A DNA stretch of 64,000 bases from JAFAXD01 sp963816775 (GCA_963816775.1 CAWFLX010000020.1:248001-312000); one strand, 5' to 3'. Positions 25,520 through 35,247 are shown, counted from the first letter of the stretch. Notes: generated from the letters alone by a model not told the origin. Program-made: numbers and translations.

Positions 25520-26655
25520 CGCGCGGTCGTCCCGGTCGGGACATGCAGGGCCGTTTTGATCCGCTGATTGACGATCCACTGCGATCGTCCGGCGAGCCCG
25601 AGCGCCAGATTGCGGAAAAACGGCGGCCACGACGTCGGGACTCCGAGCAGATAGGACACGCGCTGGGTGTGCTCGGTCATCGGACGCTCGCGCTCCTCCC
25701 AGACGTCGAGCGCATGCGCGACGTCGTCGCCGCGCTCAAGGTGAACCGCAAGCGCGAGACCATTCATCATGCCGCAGCCGGCACCCTGCCCGATGTTCGG
25801 GGGTTGTGCATGCGCCGCGTCGCCGAGCACAGCAACGCGGCCGGCGGACCAGCGCTTGAGCTTGATCAGCTCAAAAGGATCGTAGCGGCCGTCCACGCCG
25901 AACCGTGCGACCAGGCCGGCGAGATGGGGAAACGAGCGCGTCCATTCCGCCTTGTCGACCGGAACGCGTTTCGCGGGCTCATCGCGGTCGAGCATCGTGA
26001 GCGCGATGTAAATTTCGGTTTCACTGCACGGCGTAAACAGGATTCGTCGCGAACCGGACCAGTATTCGATGGTCACACCGGGAGGCGCGAGCGGTGGTTC
26101 GCCCGGGTGCTGCTCGATCAGCAAGCGGGTGGCTCCGTCCGGCAACCGCCGGCGCGAGCGCACGAGCCCGAGTGAATCGCGCACCAGCGAGTTGACCCCG
26201 TCGGCGGCGACGATCAGGTCGGCGCGAAGCCGCGTGCCATCGGCCAGAACAAGCTCACCGTCCGAGGTCGCAGCCTGCGCTGCCGAGCCGGTCACGATCT
26301 CGGCCCCGGCGCGCGTTGCCGCGGCTGCCAGTGCGTTGATCACGGTCTGGCGCACGATGCTGTAGACGCGGCTTCGGCCCGTGTCCCAGCGATGCATCGA
26401 CAAAACATGGTTACGATCGTCACGTACCTCCCGCGTATGAGCAATGTTGGCACCTGCGACCGCATCCGCGTACGCCCCAAGCGCTTCGAGCACGCGCAGG
26501 CCATTCTCGTAGATGTAGATGCCGGCGCCCGCCGTCCGCAGCACTGACGAGCGCTCATGCACGCGCACGCGCCAGCCGCGTTGCGCCAAGGCGCATGCGG
26601 CCGCCAATCCGGCGAACCCGCCGCCCACGATTTCGGCATGCCGCTCGTTAGCCAT
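25516..26655 (-). CDS. FAD-dependent aromatic-type monooxygenase
   Basis: The 379-residue protein is a group A flavin monooxygenase. The N-terminal dinucleotide site reads VGGGFAGLAAACALAQRGW, the middle LIVAADGVNSLVR holds the conserved DG, and GDAAHAQPPNIGQGAG is the second FAD motif. It should hydroxylate an aromatic substrate with NAD(P)H and oxygen; the substrate is not known. Its TAG stop (25516-25518) lies in the terminal CACTAG of the palindromic repeat, so the insertion may have reset the 3' end of the gene. Confidence 0.9.
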   Translation of the reverse strand: MANERHAEIVGGGFAGLAAACALAQRGWRVRVHERSSVLRTAGAGIYIYENGLRVLEALGAYADAVAGANIAHTREVRDDRNHVLSMHRWDTGRSRVYSIVRQTVINALAAAATRAGAEIVTGSAAQAATSDGELVLADGTRLRADLIVAADGVNSLVRDSLGLVRSRRRLPDGATRLLIEQHPGEPPLAPPGVTIEYWSGSRRILFTPCSETEIYIALTMLDRDEPAKRVPVDKAEWTRSFPHLAGLVARFGVDGRYDPFELIKLKRWSAGRVAVLGDAAHAQPPNIGQGAGCGMMNGLALAVHLERGDDVAHALDVWEERERPMTEHTQRVSYLLGVPTSWPPFFRNLALGLAGRSQWIVNQRIKTALHVPTGTTAR

Positions 26656-26703
26656 GCGCTGTGAGAGCCCCTAGGTTACTTCGTGCACAGCGATTTCCAG
26701 TGC

Positions 26704-26709
26704 TATAAT
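26704..26709 (+). promoter_or_regulatory. Possible sigma-70 type -10 box for the VOC gene
   Basis: A perfect TATAAT lies 26 bp before the start codon at 26736. The matching -35 region (around 26680-26686, TTCGTGC) is poor, so this is a tentative call. Confidence 0.4.
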
Positions 26710-26735
26710 GCGACACGTTGCGCAAGGAGGAGTTC

Positions 26736-27146
26736 ATGGCCAAGCTTCGGCATTTCGCGCTCGCGGTCCGTGATCTGGAAAAATCCGCCGCGTTTTACGA
26801 GAGCGTGTTCGGGCTCAAGCGGGTCGGGCGCGAAGATCTGGAAATCGGGTCCGGTATCTACCTCAGCGACGGCGTCATCAATCTCGCGCTGCTGTCGTTC
26901 AAGGGTGAGCGCGGGTCCGGCCTCAAGGACGCCAAGAACTTCGCCGGCGCCCATCACTTCGGGTTCATTGTCGAGGACATCGCCGAGATGCAAAAACGCA
27001 TCGAAGACGCTGGCGGCACGTTCTTCTTCGACCTCGGCGAGAGCAAGGACAAGGTCAACTTCGAGCGCAAGTTCAAGGATCCGGATGGCATCATCTTCGA
27101 CATTTCCGAGCGTGGCTGGCTCGGAACCGAAGAGCAGAAGGGATAG
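26736..27146 (+). CDS. VOC family protein
   Basis: The 136-residue protein has the glyoxalase fold markers KLRHFALAVRDLEKSAAFYE and FKDPDGIIFDISERG, and resembles catechol/biphenyl-type or glyoxalase-like VOC proteins. Substrate is unknown. ATG 26736 has a strong AAGGAGG site 6-12 bases upstream, which settles the start. It is divergent from the FAD monooxygenase gene, and a common promoter region of about 80 bp separates them, so both could act on the same aromatic compound (inference). Confidence 0.87.
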   Translation: MAKLRHFALAVRDLEKSAAFYESVFGLKRVGREDLEIGSGIYLSDGVINLALLSFKGERGSGLKDAKNFAGAHHFGFIVEDIAEMQKRIEDAGGTFFFDLGESKDKVNFERKFKDPDGIIFDISERGWLGTEEQKG

Positions 27147-27170
27147 CGTCGTTCCTATCGACACCCCATG

Positions 27171-27294
27171 CGTCATGGCCGGGCTTGTCCCGGCCATCCG
27201 CGTTTTATCGAGCCTAACGGCGGCACGACGTGGATGTCCGCACGGGAAGGGTTACGCGGCCCGCGCAAGCTTGGCTGCGAGCGCCGGCATGACG
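27171..27294. repeat. Imperfect long palindrome (Hyphomicrobiales intergenic repeat type)
   Basis: The 124-bp stretch starts CGTCATGGCCGGGCTTGTCC and ends CGCCGGCATGACG, so the termini CGTCATG (27171-27177) and CATGACG (27288-27294) are inverted. A second palindrome, GGCCGGGCTTGTCCCGGCC, is at the left end. Sequences of this form are widespread between genes in Bradyrhizobium-type genomes. It fills the gap between two convergent genes and may serve as a terminator. Confidence 0.65.
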
Positions 27295-27304
27295 AAGCCT
27301 GTGA

Positions 27305-28297
27305 TCACTTCACGAATTCATTCGTGTAAAGTTCGTCGAGCGGCGACTTCTTGGTGATGATGCCCTTGGCCAGATAGAAGTCCTGCAACTTGGCGAGCCG
27401 TTCCGGATCAACCGCGCCCAGCACCGTCTGACCCGGATAGACCAGGTCCGCGTAGTACTTGAGCGCGGTCTTCACCTGGCCTTCCTTGCCCTGCCATTCC
27501 GGCACGAACTTTACGAAATCGGCGGCGGCCTGCTCAGGATTGTCCATCACGTCCTTCATGCCATGCAGTGCCGACTGCACGACCTTGCGCACGAGTTCGG
27601 GTTTCTCCTTGATGATTTGATCGGACGCGCCGATCGCCTGCGCCATATGCGGAAAGAACTGCTCGGTCTGAATGATCCTGACCTTCACGCCGGCAGCCTC
27701 GACCGGCGGGATCCAATCGGGCACGCCCGCCATGCCGGCCGACTTGCCGGTGGCAACGAATTCCCAGACGCCGGTCGGGCCGGCCGCCTGGATGTTGACG
27801 TCGTCCTGAGTGAGGCCGGCGCTCGCGAGCAAGCCGAGCAACGCGTAGAAGGTCGTATCCTGATAGGACATGACCGAGAGCGTTTTGCCCTTGAGATCGG
27901 CGGGCTTCTCAATGCCGGAGTCCGCGCGCACGACCAGTTGCATGAACCCGCGGCCGCCGAACACGGCCACCATTTTGATCGGGACGCCGTTCTGCCGAAC
28001 GATGATCGGCGCATCGGCGACGATGCCGCCGACGGGCGCGTTGCCGGCGCCGACCTGCTTCGCGACGTCGACCCCGCCGCGCGCAACCGCATAGTTCACG
28101 TCGAGCCCGGCCTGCGCGAAATAGCCCTTGCCCTTGGCAAGCTGGATTGGCGCGAACGCCGGCAGGATCGGCGGCGCCGGGAACAGATAGGTGATCGTCT
28201 CCGCGCTGCGCGCGGGCGCGCACGCCATCGCAAGGCCGACAATACCGATCGCCAGTTTCGCCATCGCCCGCAGGGGCCGAGGTCGCGTGCCGTACAT
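27305..28297 (-). CDS. ABC transporter substrate-binding protein (NMT1/SsuA type)
   Basis: The 330-residue protein has a signal peptide (LAIGIVGLAMACAPARSAE) and the NMT1/THI5-type fold used for sulfonates, taurine, nitrate or pyrimidine precursors: FAPIQLAKGKGYFAQAGLDV at the start and GKTLSVMSYQDTTFYALLGL in the middle. It is divergent from the ATPase and permease genes of what looks like the same importer. An AGGAG site precedes the ATG. The substrate is not clear. Confidence 0.9.
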   Translation of the reverse strand: MYGTRPRPLRAMAKLAIGIVGLAMACAPARSAETITYLFPAPPILPAFAPIQLAKGKGYFAQAGLDVNYAVARGGVDVAKQVGAGNAPVGGIVADAPIIVRQNGVPIKMVAVFGGRGFMQLVVRADSGIEKPADLKGKTLSVMSYQDTTFYALLGLLASAGLTQDDVNIQAAGPTGVWEFVATGKSAGMAGVPDWIPPVEAAGVKVRIIQTEQFFPHMAQAIGASDQIIKEKPELVRKVVQSALHGMKDVMDNPEQAAADFVKFVPEWQGKEGQVKTALKYYADLVYPGQTVLGAVDPERLAKLQDFYLAKGIITKKSPLDELYTNEFVK

Positions 28298-28440
28298 TTT
28301 CTATTCTCCTGAAACGAGCGCCGTTTCCCCAACACCACAACCGGCGCTAACCCATCCTAACTTTACATTATCCACCAAGTATCGTTCTGTCAGCAGCGTC
28401 AGCCGTCGGGACTTTCATCGAACCAACAACCTCAGATCGC

Positions 28441-29247
28441 ATGTCGACCCCGATCAGGCTCGAATATCGCAACGTCACCATGCGTTTTGCTGGCAAGCAC
28501 GCCGGCAGCGAGATCACCGCCATCCGCGATGTCAGCTTTTCGCTGCGTGACGCGGAAGTGGTCGCGCTGATCGGCCCGAGCGGCTGCGGAAAGAGCACGC
28601 TGCTCAATATTGGTTCAGGCCTCTATCGCCCGAGCCAAGGCGAGGCCTATGTCGACGGCGAGCGCGTGACGGCGCCCAATGCCCACGTGGCGTTCATGCT
28701 GCAGAAGGATCTTTTGCTGCCGTGGCGGAGTATCATCGACAATGTCACGTTCGGGCTTGAGGTGCAGGGGCGTAGGCCAGGCGAGCGCGTGGCGCGCGCG
28801 CACGAGCTCCTGCAGAGCTTCGGGCTCGCGGAATTTGCCAAATACTACCCGCATCAGATGTCGGGGGGCATGCGCCAGCGCGTCGCCCTCGCGCGCACGC
28901 TCGCTGTCGATCCGACCGTGCTGCTGCTCGACGAGCCGTTCTCAGCGGTCGACGCGCAGACCCGTATCGTGCTGCAGCGCGACCTCGCCAGCACGCTTAA
29001 GCGCGCCGGCAAGACCGCATTGCTGATCACCCACGATCTCAACGAAGCTGTGTTGATGTCGGACCGCGTGCTGGTGATGAGCCAACGGCCGGGTCACATC
29101 ATCGACGAAATTGCGATCGAGCTCCCGAACCGCGACGATCCGATCGCGCGCCGCCAGTACGCCAAGGTCGGGGACTACGTGGCGTCGCTGATGGATCGGC
29201 TGGAGATTGGCCGACAGCCGCTCGCAGAGCCCGGGAGCAAGCCGTGA
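28441..29247 (+). CDS. ABC transporter ATP-binding protein (SsuB/TauB type)
   Basis: The 268-residue ATPase carries Walker A GPSGCGKST, signature MSGGMRQRVALARTL and Walker B VLLLDEPFSAVDAQTR. It belongs to the nitrate/sulfonate/taurine group. The stop overlaps the start of the permease gene by 4 bp. Together with the divergent binding-protein gene at 27305 it would form one importer. Confidence 0.93.
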   Translation: MSTPIRLEYRNVTMRFAGKHAGSEITAIRDVSFSLRDAEVVALIGPSGCGKSTLLNIGSGLYRPSQGEAYVDGERVTAPNAHVAFMLQKDLLLPWRSIIDNVTFGLEVQGRRPGERVARAHELLQSFGLAEFAKYYPHQMSGGMRQRVALARTLAVDPTVLLLDEPFSAVDAQTRIVLQRDLASTLKRAGKTALLITHDLNEAVLMSDRVLVMSQRPGHIIDEIAIELPNRDDPIARRQYAKVGDYVASLMDRLEIGRQPLAEPGSKP

Positions 29248-30035
29248 GCGGCGCGCGCAGTCCAACCGCGCGCCGCGGCGCGATTGCGAGCCTCGTGCTG
29301 CTCGTGGTTTTTCTTGCGGCGTGGGAATGGGGGCCGGGGCTTCTTGGAATTCCGCCGTTCATCATCCCGCCAGCGTCCGCGGTCACTGCCGAAGGCGTGC
29401 GGATGTGGAACGTCACCCATCTGATGTTCCACACCGGGGTGACGTTCGCGGAAGTAATTGTCGGCTTTGCGATCGGCAGCCTGCTTGGGGCGATCATCGG
29501 CTATCTGCTCGGCATGTCGCCTTCCGCCGAGCTCGCGCTCTCCCCCTATATTCTTGCGCTGCAGATTGCGCCCAAGGTCGCGTTTGCGCCGCTGTTCGTG
29601 TTGTGGATGGGTTTCACAGTCTACCCGAAGATTCTGGTCGCCGTGCTGATCGTGTTCTTCCCGGTGATGATCAATGTGATGACCGCGATACGGGCCGTTG
29701 ATCCCGATCTCATCAACCTGGCGCGCTCCTTCAAGGCGACGCGCGCGCAGATTTTCTGGAAGGTCGAGTTCCCGGCCTCGATGCCGGCCACGTTCGCGGG
29801 ATTGCGGATCGCGTCGACCCTCGCCGTCGTCGGGGTGGTGGTCGGCGAACTCGTCGGCGGCAACCTCGGGCTCGGCTTCCTGCTCTCGTTTGGCGAGGGC
29901 CAAGCCAACACCGCGATGGTGTTCGTGGCGATCGTCATGCTCACGGTCGTGGGCGGGATCGCTTATCTGGCGGTGATCCTGGCCGAGCGCCGGGTGCTCC
30001 ACTACCTGCCGGCGCGGGGCTACCAGGGCTTTTAG
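29244..30035 (+). CDS. ABC transporter permease (SsuC/TauC type)
   Basis: The 263-residue inner-membrane protein has about six hydrophobic segments and a coupling loop around DLINLARSFKATRAQIFWKV. This is the transmembrane partner of the ATPase encoded just upstream, whose stop it overlaps (GTGA). The transcript is followed by a 140-bp gap that holds the TetR operator of the next operon. Confidence 0.92.
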   Translation: MSGARSPTARRGAIASLVLLVVFLAAWEWGPGLLGIPPFIIPPASAVTAEGVRMWNVTHLMFHTGVTFAEVIVGFAIGSLLGAIIGYLLGMSPSAELALSPYILALQIAPKVAFAPLFVLWMGFTVYPKILVAVLIVFFPVMINVMTAIRAVDPDLINLARSFKATRAQIFWKVEFPASMPATFAGLRIASTLAVVGVVVGELVGGNLGLGFLLSFGEGQANTAMVFVAIVMLTVVGGIAYLAVILAERRVLHYLPARGYQGF

Positions 30036-30110
30036 AGCTACTTTTTCCCTTAAACCACGCATTTTCCCTGACCCCGGCGCGATTGCGTCCCGGAACAGCC
30101 GCATTTTGAT

Positions 30111-30130
30111 GAGAATGAACGTTCATTCTC
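30111..30130. promoter_or_regulatory. Perfect palindromic operator of the TetR-RND operon
   Basis: GAGAATGAACGTTCATTCTC is a perfect 20-bp palindrome 47 bp before the TetR gene start. TGAACGTTCA cores are typical of TetR/AcrR operators of RND pump loci. Autorepression of the tetR-adaptor-pump operon is the likely function (inference). Confidence 0.8.
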
Positions 30131-30177
30131 AGGTCTTGGGCGGGGGCCGCCAAGGATCTTAAAGCTGGGGGATCGGG

Positions 30178-30807
30178 TTGAGCGCTGCCGCCATACAACC
30201 GGCCGAAGGGCGCGACGGTGATCGTCGCGCCCTGATCCTGGCCGCCGCCGAACGGGCGTTCCTGAAAGACGGTTTCCACGCCGCGTCGATGCAGACCGTG
30301 GCGGCCGAAGCCGGCATGAGCCCCGGCAACCTCTATCGCTATTTTCCGTCCAAGGAAGCAATCGTCGCCGGCCTATGCGCGCGCGACCAGGAAATGCTCG
30401 CCGAAAACGTCCGCGCCCTGCTCTCGTGCGGTGACCCGCTGGGCGGGATCGAAATGATGCTGCGCCAGCAATTGGTCGAGGAGCCGCGCGAGCGCTTCCA
30501 GATGATCGTCGAGATTTGGGCGGAGGCGACCCGCAAGCCGGAGATCGCCGAGCTCTGTCTCAGTATCGATTCGCACGTCAAGCGCGGGCTCGCGCAGGTG
30601 GTCGAAACCGCGGTTCGGTTGGGAAGCGCACCCGCCGATGTCGATATCGATTTCGTGGTGCGCACGATGGTCACGATCGTGATCGGCTTGTTCAAACGCC
30701 GGGCACACGAACAGAATTTTGATGGGGAGGCCGAACTCGCGCTGGCGCTCGCCGTGATCAAGGCGGCGATGCGCGGGCTGATTCGGCCTGTGGTGGGGGT
30801 GAAGTGA
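30178..30807 (+). CDS. TetR/AcrR family transcriptional regulator
   Basis: The 209-residue regulator has the N-terminal TetR helix-turn-helix (ILAAAERAFLKDGFHAASMQ, then AAEAGMSPGNLYRYFPSKEA) and a divergent C-terminal ligand domain. It precedes an adaptor and RND pump gene, the usual AcrR-type layout, and the 20-bp palindrome upstream is its probable site. The TTG at 30178 with GGGGGAT before it is the best start; no ATG is available before the HTH. Confidence 0.9.
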   Translation: MSAAAIQPAEGRDGDRRALILAAAERAFLKDGFHAASMQTVAAEAGMSPGNLYRYFPSKEAIVAGLCARDQEMLAENVRALLSCGDPLGGIEMMLRQQLVEEPRERFQMIVEIWAEATRKPEIAELCLSIDSHVKRGLAQVVETAVRLGSAPADVDIDFVVRTMVTIVIGLFKRRAHEQNFDGEAELALALAVIKAAMRGLIRPVVGVK

Positions 30808-30808
30808 C

Positions 30809-32008
30809 ATGAAGCGTTATCTGATGTTGGGCGTGGCCGGGGTCGCCATCGCAGCCGGCGCCGGCATGCTCTTGCTGCGCGCACCGGCGCCAGCGAGCCA
30901 GCCGGTGAAATACGCAAAACCGCTGCCGCCGGCCGTGACCGTGTTGCCGGCACGCGAACGCGAATTCGTGGAGCACCTGTTCGTATCGGGATCGCTGGTT
31001 GCACGCGACGAGGCAATGGTAGGTGCGCAGATTGACGGGCTGCGCATCGTCGAGTTGCTGGCCGAAGACGGCGACCGGGTCGAGAAGGATCAGGTCCTGG
31101 CGCGGCTTGACCGCAGCCAGCTCGACGCGCTGCTGGCCCAAAACGACGCCGCGCTCGCGCGCGCAGACGCCGCGATCGCCCAGGCTCGCAATCAGATCGA
31201 CCAGACGGAAGCCATGCACGCGCAGGCCGATGCCGATCTGACGCGCGCCAAAGGGCTCGCCATCGGTGTCATTACGCAAGCGACTCTCGACCAACGCATC
31301 GCGACGGCGCGTTCGGCGCAAGCCCAGGTTGCGGGTGCGCGCAGTGCACTAGCGGTCGCACAAGCGGAGCGTCACAGCCGCGACGCGGAGCGCCGCGAGC
31401 TGATGGTTCGCGTCGGGCGCACCGAAGTCAAAGCACCGGTGGCGGGCATTGTCAGCCGGCGCACGGCACGGCTGGGCGCGCTGGCCATGGGCTCGTCCGA
31501 TCCTCTGTTTCGCATCATCACCGACGGCGCGGTCGATCTCGAGGCCGAAGTGCCGCAGGATTCGCTGGCCAAGCTTGCGCTCGGAATGCCGGCCTCAATC
31601 GATCTTCCGGGCGACGAGCATACCAAGGGCAAAGTCCGTCTGATTTCGAGCGAGGTCGACAAGACCACCCGGCTTGGCAAGGTTCGCATTGCGCTCGCGC
31701 CCGACGCCAATGCGCGCATCGGCGCGTTCGCGAGCGGCAGCGTGGAAATCGGACGCCGCGTTGCGATTGGCGTCCCGGCCGCCGCAGTGATCCAGAGCGC
31801 GAGCGGCTCCAGCATTGCGGTCGTCACCGACGGCAAGGTCGAGGTCAGCCGGGTCGCCGTCGGCATCACCAACGGCGACACCATCGAGCTGCGCGACGGG
31901 CTTGCGTCCGGCCAGCGGGTCGTGGCCCGCGCGGCCGCGTTCCTGCGTAACGGCGATGAGGTGCGCCCGGTCGAGGAGATCGAACCGCGCCGGGAAGCCT
32001 CGCAATGA
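30809..32008 (+). CDS. RND efflux periplasmic adaptor (membrane fusion protein)
   Basis: The 399-residue adaptor has an N-terminal membrane or signal segment (LMLGVAGVAIAAGAGMLLL). It is followed by a biotinyl-lipoyl half (IVELLAEDGDRVEKDQVLARLD), a coiled-coil hairpin (about 105-190) and a second lipoyl half (EVKAPVAGIVSRRTARLGAL). It links the inner-membrane pump to an outer-membrane channel, for which no gene is adjacent. The start is 1 bp after the TetR stop and the stop overlaps the pump gene by 4 bp. Confidence 0.93.
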   Translation: MKRYLMLGVAGVAIAAGAGMLLLRAPAPASQPVKYAKPLPPAVTVLPAREREFVEHLFVSGSLVARDEAMVGAQIDGLRIVELLAEDGDRVEKDQVLARLDRSQLDALLAQNDAALARADAAIAQARNQIDQTEAMHAQADADLTRAKGLAIGVITQATLDQRIATARSAQAQVAGARSALAVAQAERHSRDAERRELMVRVGRTEVKAPVAGIVSRRTARLGALAMGSSDPLFRIITDGAVDLEAEVPQDSLAKLALGMPASIDLPGDEHTKGKVRLISSEVDKTTRLGKVRIALAPDANARIGAFASGSVEIGRRVAIGVPAAAVIQSASGSSIAVVTDGKVEVSRVAVGITNGDTIELRDGLASGQRVVARAAAFLRNGDEVRPVEEIEPRREASQ

Positions 32009-35000
32009 GACTGAACATTTCCGCGTGGTCGATCCGGTCGCCGATGCCGGCGATCGTGACGTTCCTGGTGTTGGTGATCCTCGGTACGGTCAGCTTCATG
32101 TCGCTGCCGATCACGCGATTTCCCAACATCGACATTCCAATCGTGCAGGTTTCGATCACCCAATCGGGCGCCGCGCCCGGCGAGCTCGAAACCCAGGTCA
32201 CCCGCAAGGTCGAGGACGCCATCGCCGGCGTGAACGGCATTTGGCACATCCTGTCGAACGTCTCGGACGGCTCGTCGGTGACCACCGTTCAGTTCTATAT
32301 CGGCACCAACATCGATCGCGCGCTCAATGACGTGAAGGACCAGATCACCAAGATCCGCACCGATCTGCCGCGCACGATCAACGAGCCGATCATCCAGCGC
32401 ATCGATCTCGAGGGACTGCCGATCCTGACCTACACGGCTTCAGCCCCGGGGATGAGCGTTGCCGACCTGTCGTGGTTCGTCGACGACGTGGTGGCGCGCG
32501 AGCTGCAAAGCATTAAAGGCGTCGGCGGCGTGACGCGGCAGGGCGGCGTCGACCGCGAGATCCGCATTGCGCTCGACCCTAAGAAGCTGCTCGCGCTCGG
32601 GGTGACGGCGGCGGACGTGAACAAGCAGGTGCGCACCACCAACGTCGATCTCTCCGGCGGGCGCGGCGAAATCGCCAACCAGGAGCAAGCGATCCGGACG
32701 CTTGCGGGCAGCCGCACGGTCGACGCGTTGCGCGCGCTGCCGATTGCGCTCCCGGGCGGACGCAAGGTGCGGCTCGACGATCTCGCGACCGTCACCGATG
32801 ACGCGGTCGAGGCGCGTACGTTTGCGCGGCTCAATGGCCAGCCGGTGGTCGCGTTCGCGATCAGCCGCGCCAAGGGGGCGAGCGACGCGACCGTCGCCGA
32901 TCTCGTTGAAACTCGGCTTGCCAAGCTGCACGCCGCCCATCCCGAGGTGAAGCTGACCAAGGTCGATACTCAGGTCGACAACACGATCGGCAACTTCCGC
33001 TCGGCGATGGAGACCCTGATCGAAGGCGCCGTGCTCGCGGTCATCGTGGTGTTCCTGTTCCTGCGCGACATCCGCGCCACCATCGTGTCCGCAATCGCGT
33101 TGCCGCTGTCGGCGATCCCGACCTTCTGGGCGATGAGCGCGCTCGGGTTCTCGCTCAACCTGGTGACGTTGCTCGCGATTACGCTGGTCACCGGCATCCT
33201 GGTCGATGACGCGATCGTCGAGGTCGAAAACATCGTGCGCCATATGCGGATGGGCAAATCCGCCTATCGGGCTTCGCTCGAAGCCGCCGATGAAATCGGC
33301 CTCGCGGTAATCGCGATCTCCATGACGATTGTCGCGGTGTTCGCGCCGGTGAGCTTCATGGGCGGTATCGCCGGGCAATATTTCCGGCAGTTCGGCCTGA
33401 CGGTTTCGGTCGCGGTGCTGTTTTCGTTGCTGGTGGCACGGCTGATCACGCCCGTGGTCGCGGCCTACTTCATGCGTTCGCACGAGACACCGAGCGAGGG
33501 CGACGGCCCGCTGCTGCGCGCCTACACCCGGGTGGTGGGCTGGTCGTTACGCCACCGCTGGATCACGATGGTCGCCGGCCTCGCGCTGTTCGTCGGCTCG
33601 ATTGCGTCCACCAAGCTGCTGCCTTCGGGCTTCATCCCGCCTGAGGACATCGCCCGCACTCTGCTCGCGGTCGAACTGCCGCCGGGCTCGCGGCTCGCGG
33701 ATACCGACGCGGTAACGCGCCGCATTTCCCAGAAGGTCACGAGCCTGCCTGAAGTTCGCTCGGTGCTGGTGTTCGGCGGCCAGATCCTCGGCGGTGCGTC
33801 TGAAGTGCGCAAGGCCACGCTCGTGGTCAATCTGGTGCACAAGAGCCAGCGCGACCTGAGCCAGAAAGAGGTGGAAATCGAGATAGCCAAAGCGATCGGC
33901 GACGTGCCGGATGTGCGGTTCTGGTTCCTGCGCGACAACGGTCAGCGCGATCTGCAGCTGATCGTGGCCGGCTCGGACATGAAGGCGATTAACGAAAGCG
34001 CGAACCAGATCGCGAGCGAGATGGCGCGGCTGCCGATGATCAAGAATCCAATCTCAACCGCCGAGCTCGACCGGCCGGAGCTGCAGATTGCGCCGCGCGC
34101 GCAGATCGCTGCCGATCTCGGGGTTTCGACCGAGGCGCTGTCGGAAACCATCCGGGTTGCGACCTTGGGCGATATCGACGCCAACCTGGCGAAGTTCGAC
34201 GCCGGCAACCGGCTGATCCCGATCCGGGTCGAGCTCATCCAGGACGCGCGCTCCGACGTCGAACTCCTCAAGGCACTGCGGGTTGCAACCGCCGCCGGCG
34301 GATCGGTCCCACTCGCAGCGGTGGCGCAGTTCGACATGGGCCGCGGCCCGACCGCGATCAACCGCTACGACCGCACGCGCCGGGTCACGATTGAGGCCGA
34401 CCTCACCGGCGATGGGGCGCTTGGCGAAGCAACCGCGGCCATCTACGCGCTGCCGACCGCGAAAAATCTGCCGCAGGGCGTGACGCTGCGCGAGTTCGGC
34501 GATGTCGAAGTGATGCAGGAAGTGTTCTCCTCATTCGGCGCCGCGATGGGTGCCGGCCTGATGATGGTGTTCGGGGTGCTGATCCTGCTGTTCGGCAGCT
34601 TCGGCCAGCCGGTCACGATCCTGTTCTCGCTGCCGCTTTCGATCGGCGGCGCGATCATCGCGCTGTTGATTACTGGCCGTCCGATCAGCATGCCGGTCGT
34701 GATCGGCATTCTGATGCTCATGGGCATCGTCACCAAGAACGCCATCATGCTGGTCGACATGGCGATCGAGGAAATGCGCCACGGCCGGCAGCGCATCGAC
34801 GCGCTGATCGAGGCCGGCCGCAAACGCGCGCGCCCGATCGTGATGACGACGATCGCGATGGTGGCCGGCATGTTCCCTTCGGCACTGGCCTTCGGCGACG
34901 GCGGTGCGTTTCGTTCGCCGATGGCGATCGCGGTGATCGGTGGTCTCGTGGTCTCGACCGCGCTCTCGCTCATCTTCGTGCCAGCGGTGTTCACGCTACT

Positions 35001-35112
35001 CGATGATTTCGGTGGCCTGGTATGGCGGCTGTTCTCGCGTCTGATCAATTCAAGCGAGGATGGCGACGCAGCCGCCGCGGAACCAGCGACACAGGCCAAG
35101 CCGGCGCACTAG
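32005..35112 (+). CDS. RND efflux pump permease (AcrB/MdtB type)
   Basis: The 1035-residue protein has the full length and layout of hydrophobe/amphiphile RND pumps: twelve membrane segments and two large periplasmic loops. The proton-relay Asp pair is seen in TGILVDDAIVEVENIVRH, and the second-half repeat is MGIVTKNAIMLVDMAIEEM. It exports drugs or other amphiphiles across the envelope using the proton gradient. It is the last gene of the TetR-controlled operon; no terminator hairpin is evident behind it. Confidence 0.95.
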   Translation: MRLNISAWSIRSPMPAIVTFLVLVILGTVSFMSLPITRFPNIDIPIVQVSITQSGAAPGELETQVTRKVEDAIAGVNGIWHILSNVSDGSSVTTVQFYIGTNIDRALNDVKDQITKIRTDLPRTINEPIIQRIDLEGLPILTYTASAPGMSVADLSWFVDDVVARELQSIKGVGGVTRQGGVDREIRIALDPKKLLALGVTAADVNKQVRTTNVDLSGGRGEIANQEQAIRTLAGSRTVDALRALPIALPGGRKVRLDDLATVTDDAVEARTFARLNGQPVVAFAISRAKGASDATVADLVETRLAKLHAAHPEVKLTKVDTQVDNTIGNFRSAMETLIEGAVLAVIVVFLFLRDIRATIVSAIALPLSAIPTFWAMSALGFSLNLVTLLAITLVTGILVDDAIVEVENIVRHMRMGKSAYRASLEAADEIGLAVIAISMTIVAVFAPVSFMGGIAGQYFRQFGLTVSVAVLFSLLVARLITPVVAAYFMRSHETPSEGDGPLLRAYTRVVGWSLRHRWITMVAGLALFVGSIASTKLLPSGFIPPEDIARTLLAVELPPGSRLADTDAVTRRISQKVTSLPEVRSVLVFGGQILGGASEVRKATLVVNLVHKSQRDLSQKEVEIEIAKAIGDVPDVRFWFLRDNGQRDLQLIVAGSDMKAINESANQIASEMARLPMIKNPISTAELDRPELQIAPRAQIAADLGVSTEALSETIRVATLGDIDANLAKFDAGNRLIPIRVELIQDARSDVELLKALRVATAAGGSVPLAAVAQFDMGRGPTAINRYDRTRRVTIEADLTGDGALGEATAAIYALPTAKNLPQGVTLREFGDVEVMQEVFSSFGAAMGAGLMMVFGVLILLFGSFGQPVTILFSLPLSIGGAIIALLITGRPISMPVVIGILMLMGIVTKNAIMLVDMAIEEMRHGRQRIDALIEAGRKRARPIVMTTIAMVAGMFPSALAFGDGGAFRSPMAIAVIGGLVVSTALSLIFVPAVFTLLDDFGGLVWRLFSRLINSSEDGDAAAAEPATQAKPAH

Positions 35113-35153
35113 AGGGCTCGCCCACGATGCTGCTTTCTGTGGCGACGGTCGTT

Positions 35154-35174
35154 GGGTACCCGGCTCGGTTACCC
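35154..35174. repeat. Inverted repeat before the histidine kinase gene
   Basis: GGGTACCCG, three bases and CGGTTACCC form an inverted repeat with one mismatch, about 75 bp before the kinase start. It may be a regulatory site or weak terminator of the RND operon. Confidence 0.35.
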
Positions 35175-35247
35175 GCGCGGCTTACCTTCATCAATTTGGA
35201 CTGGTAAGCTCTGGGCTTAGGTCGAACCCCGCTGAGCAGAGCATCGC

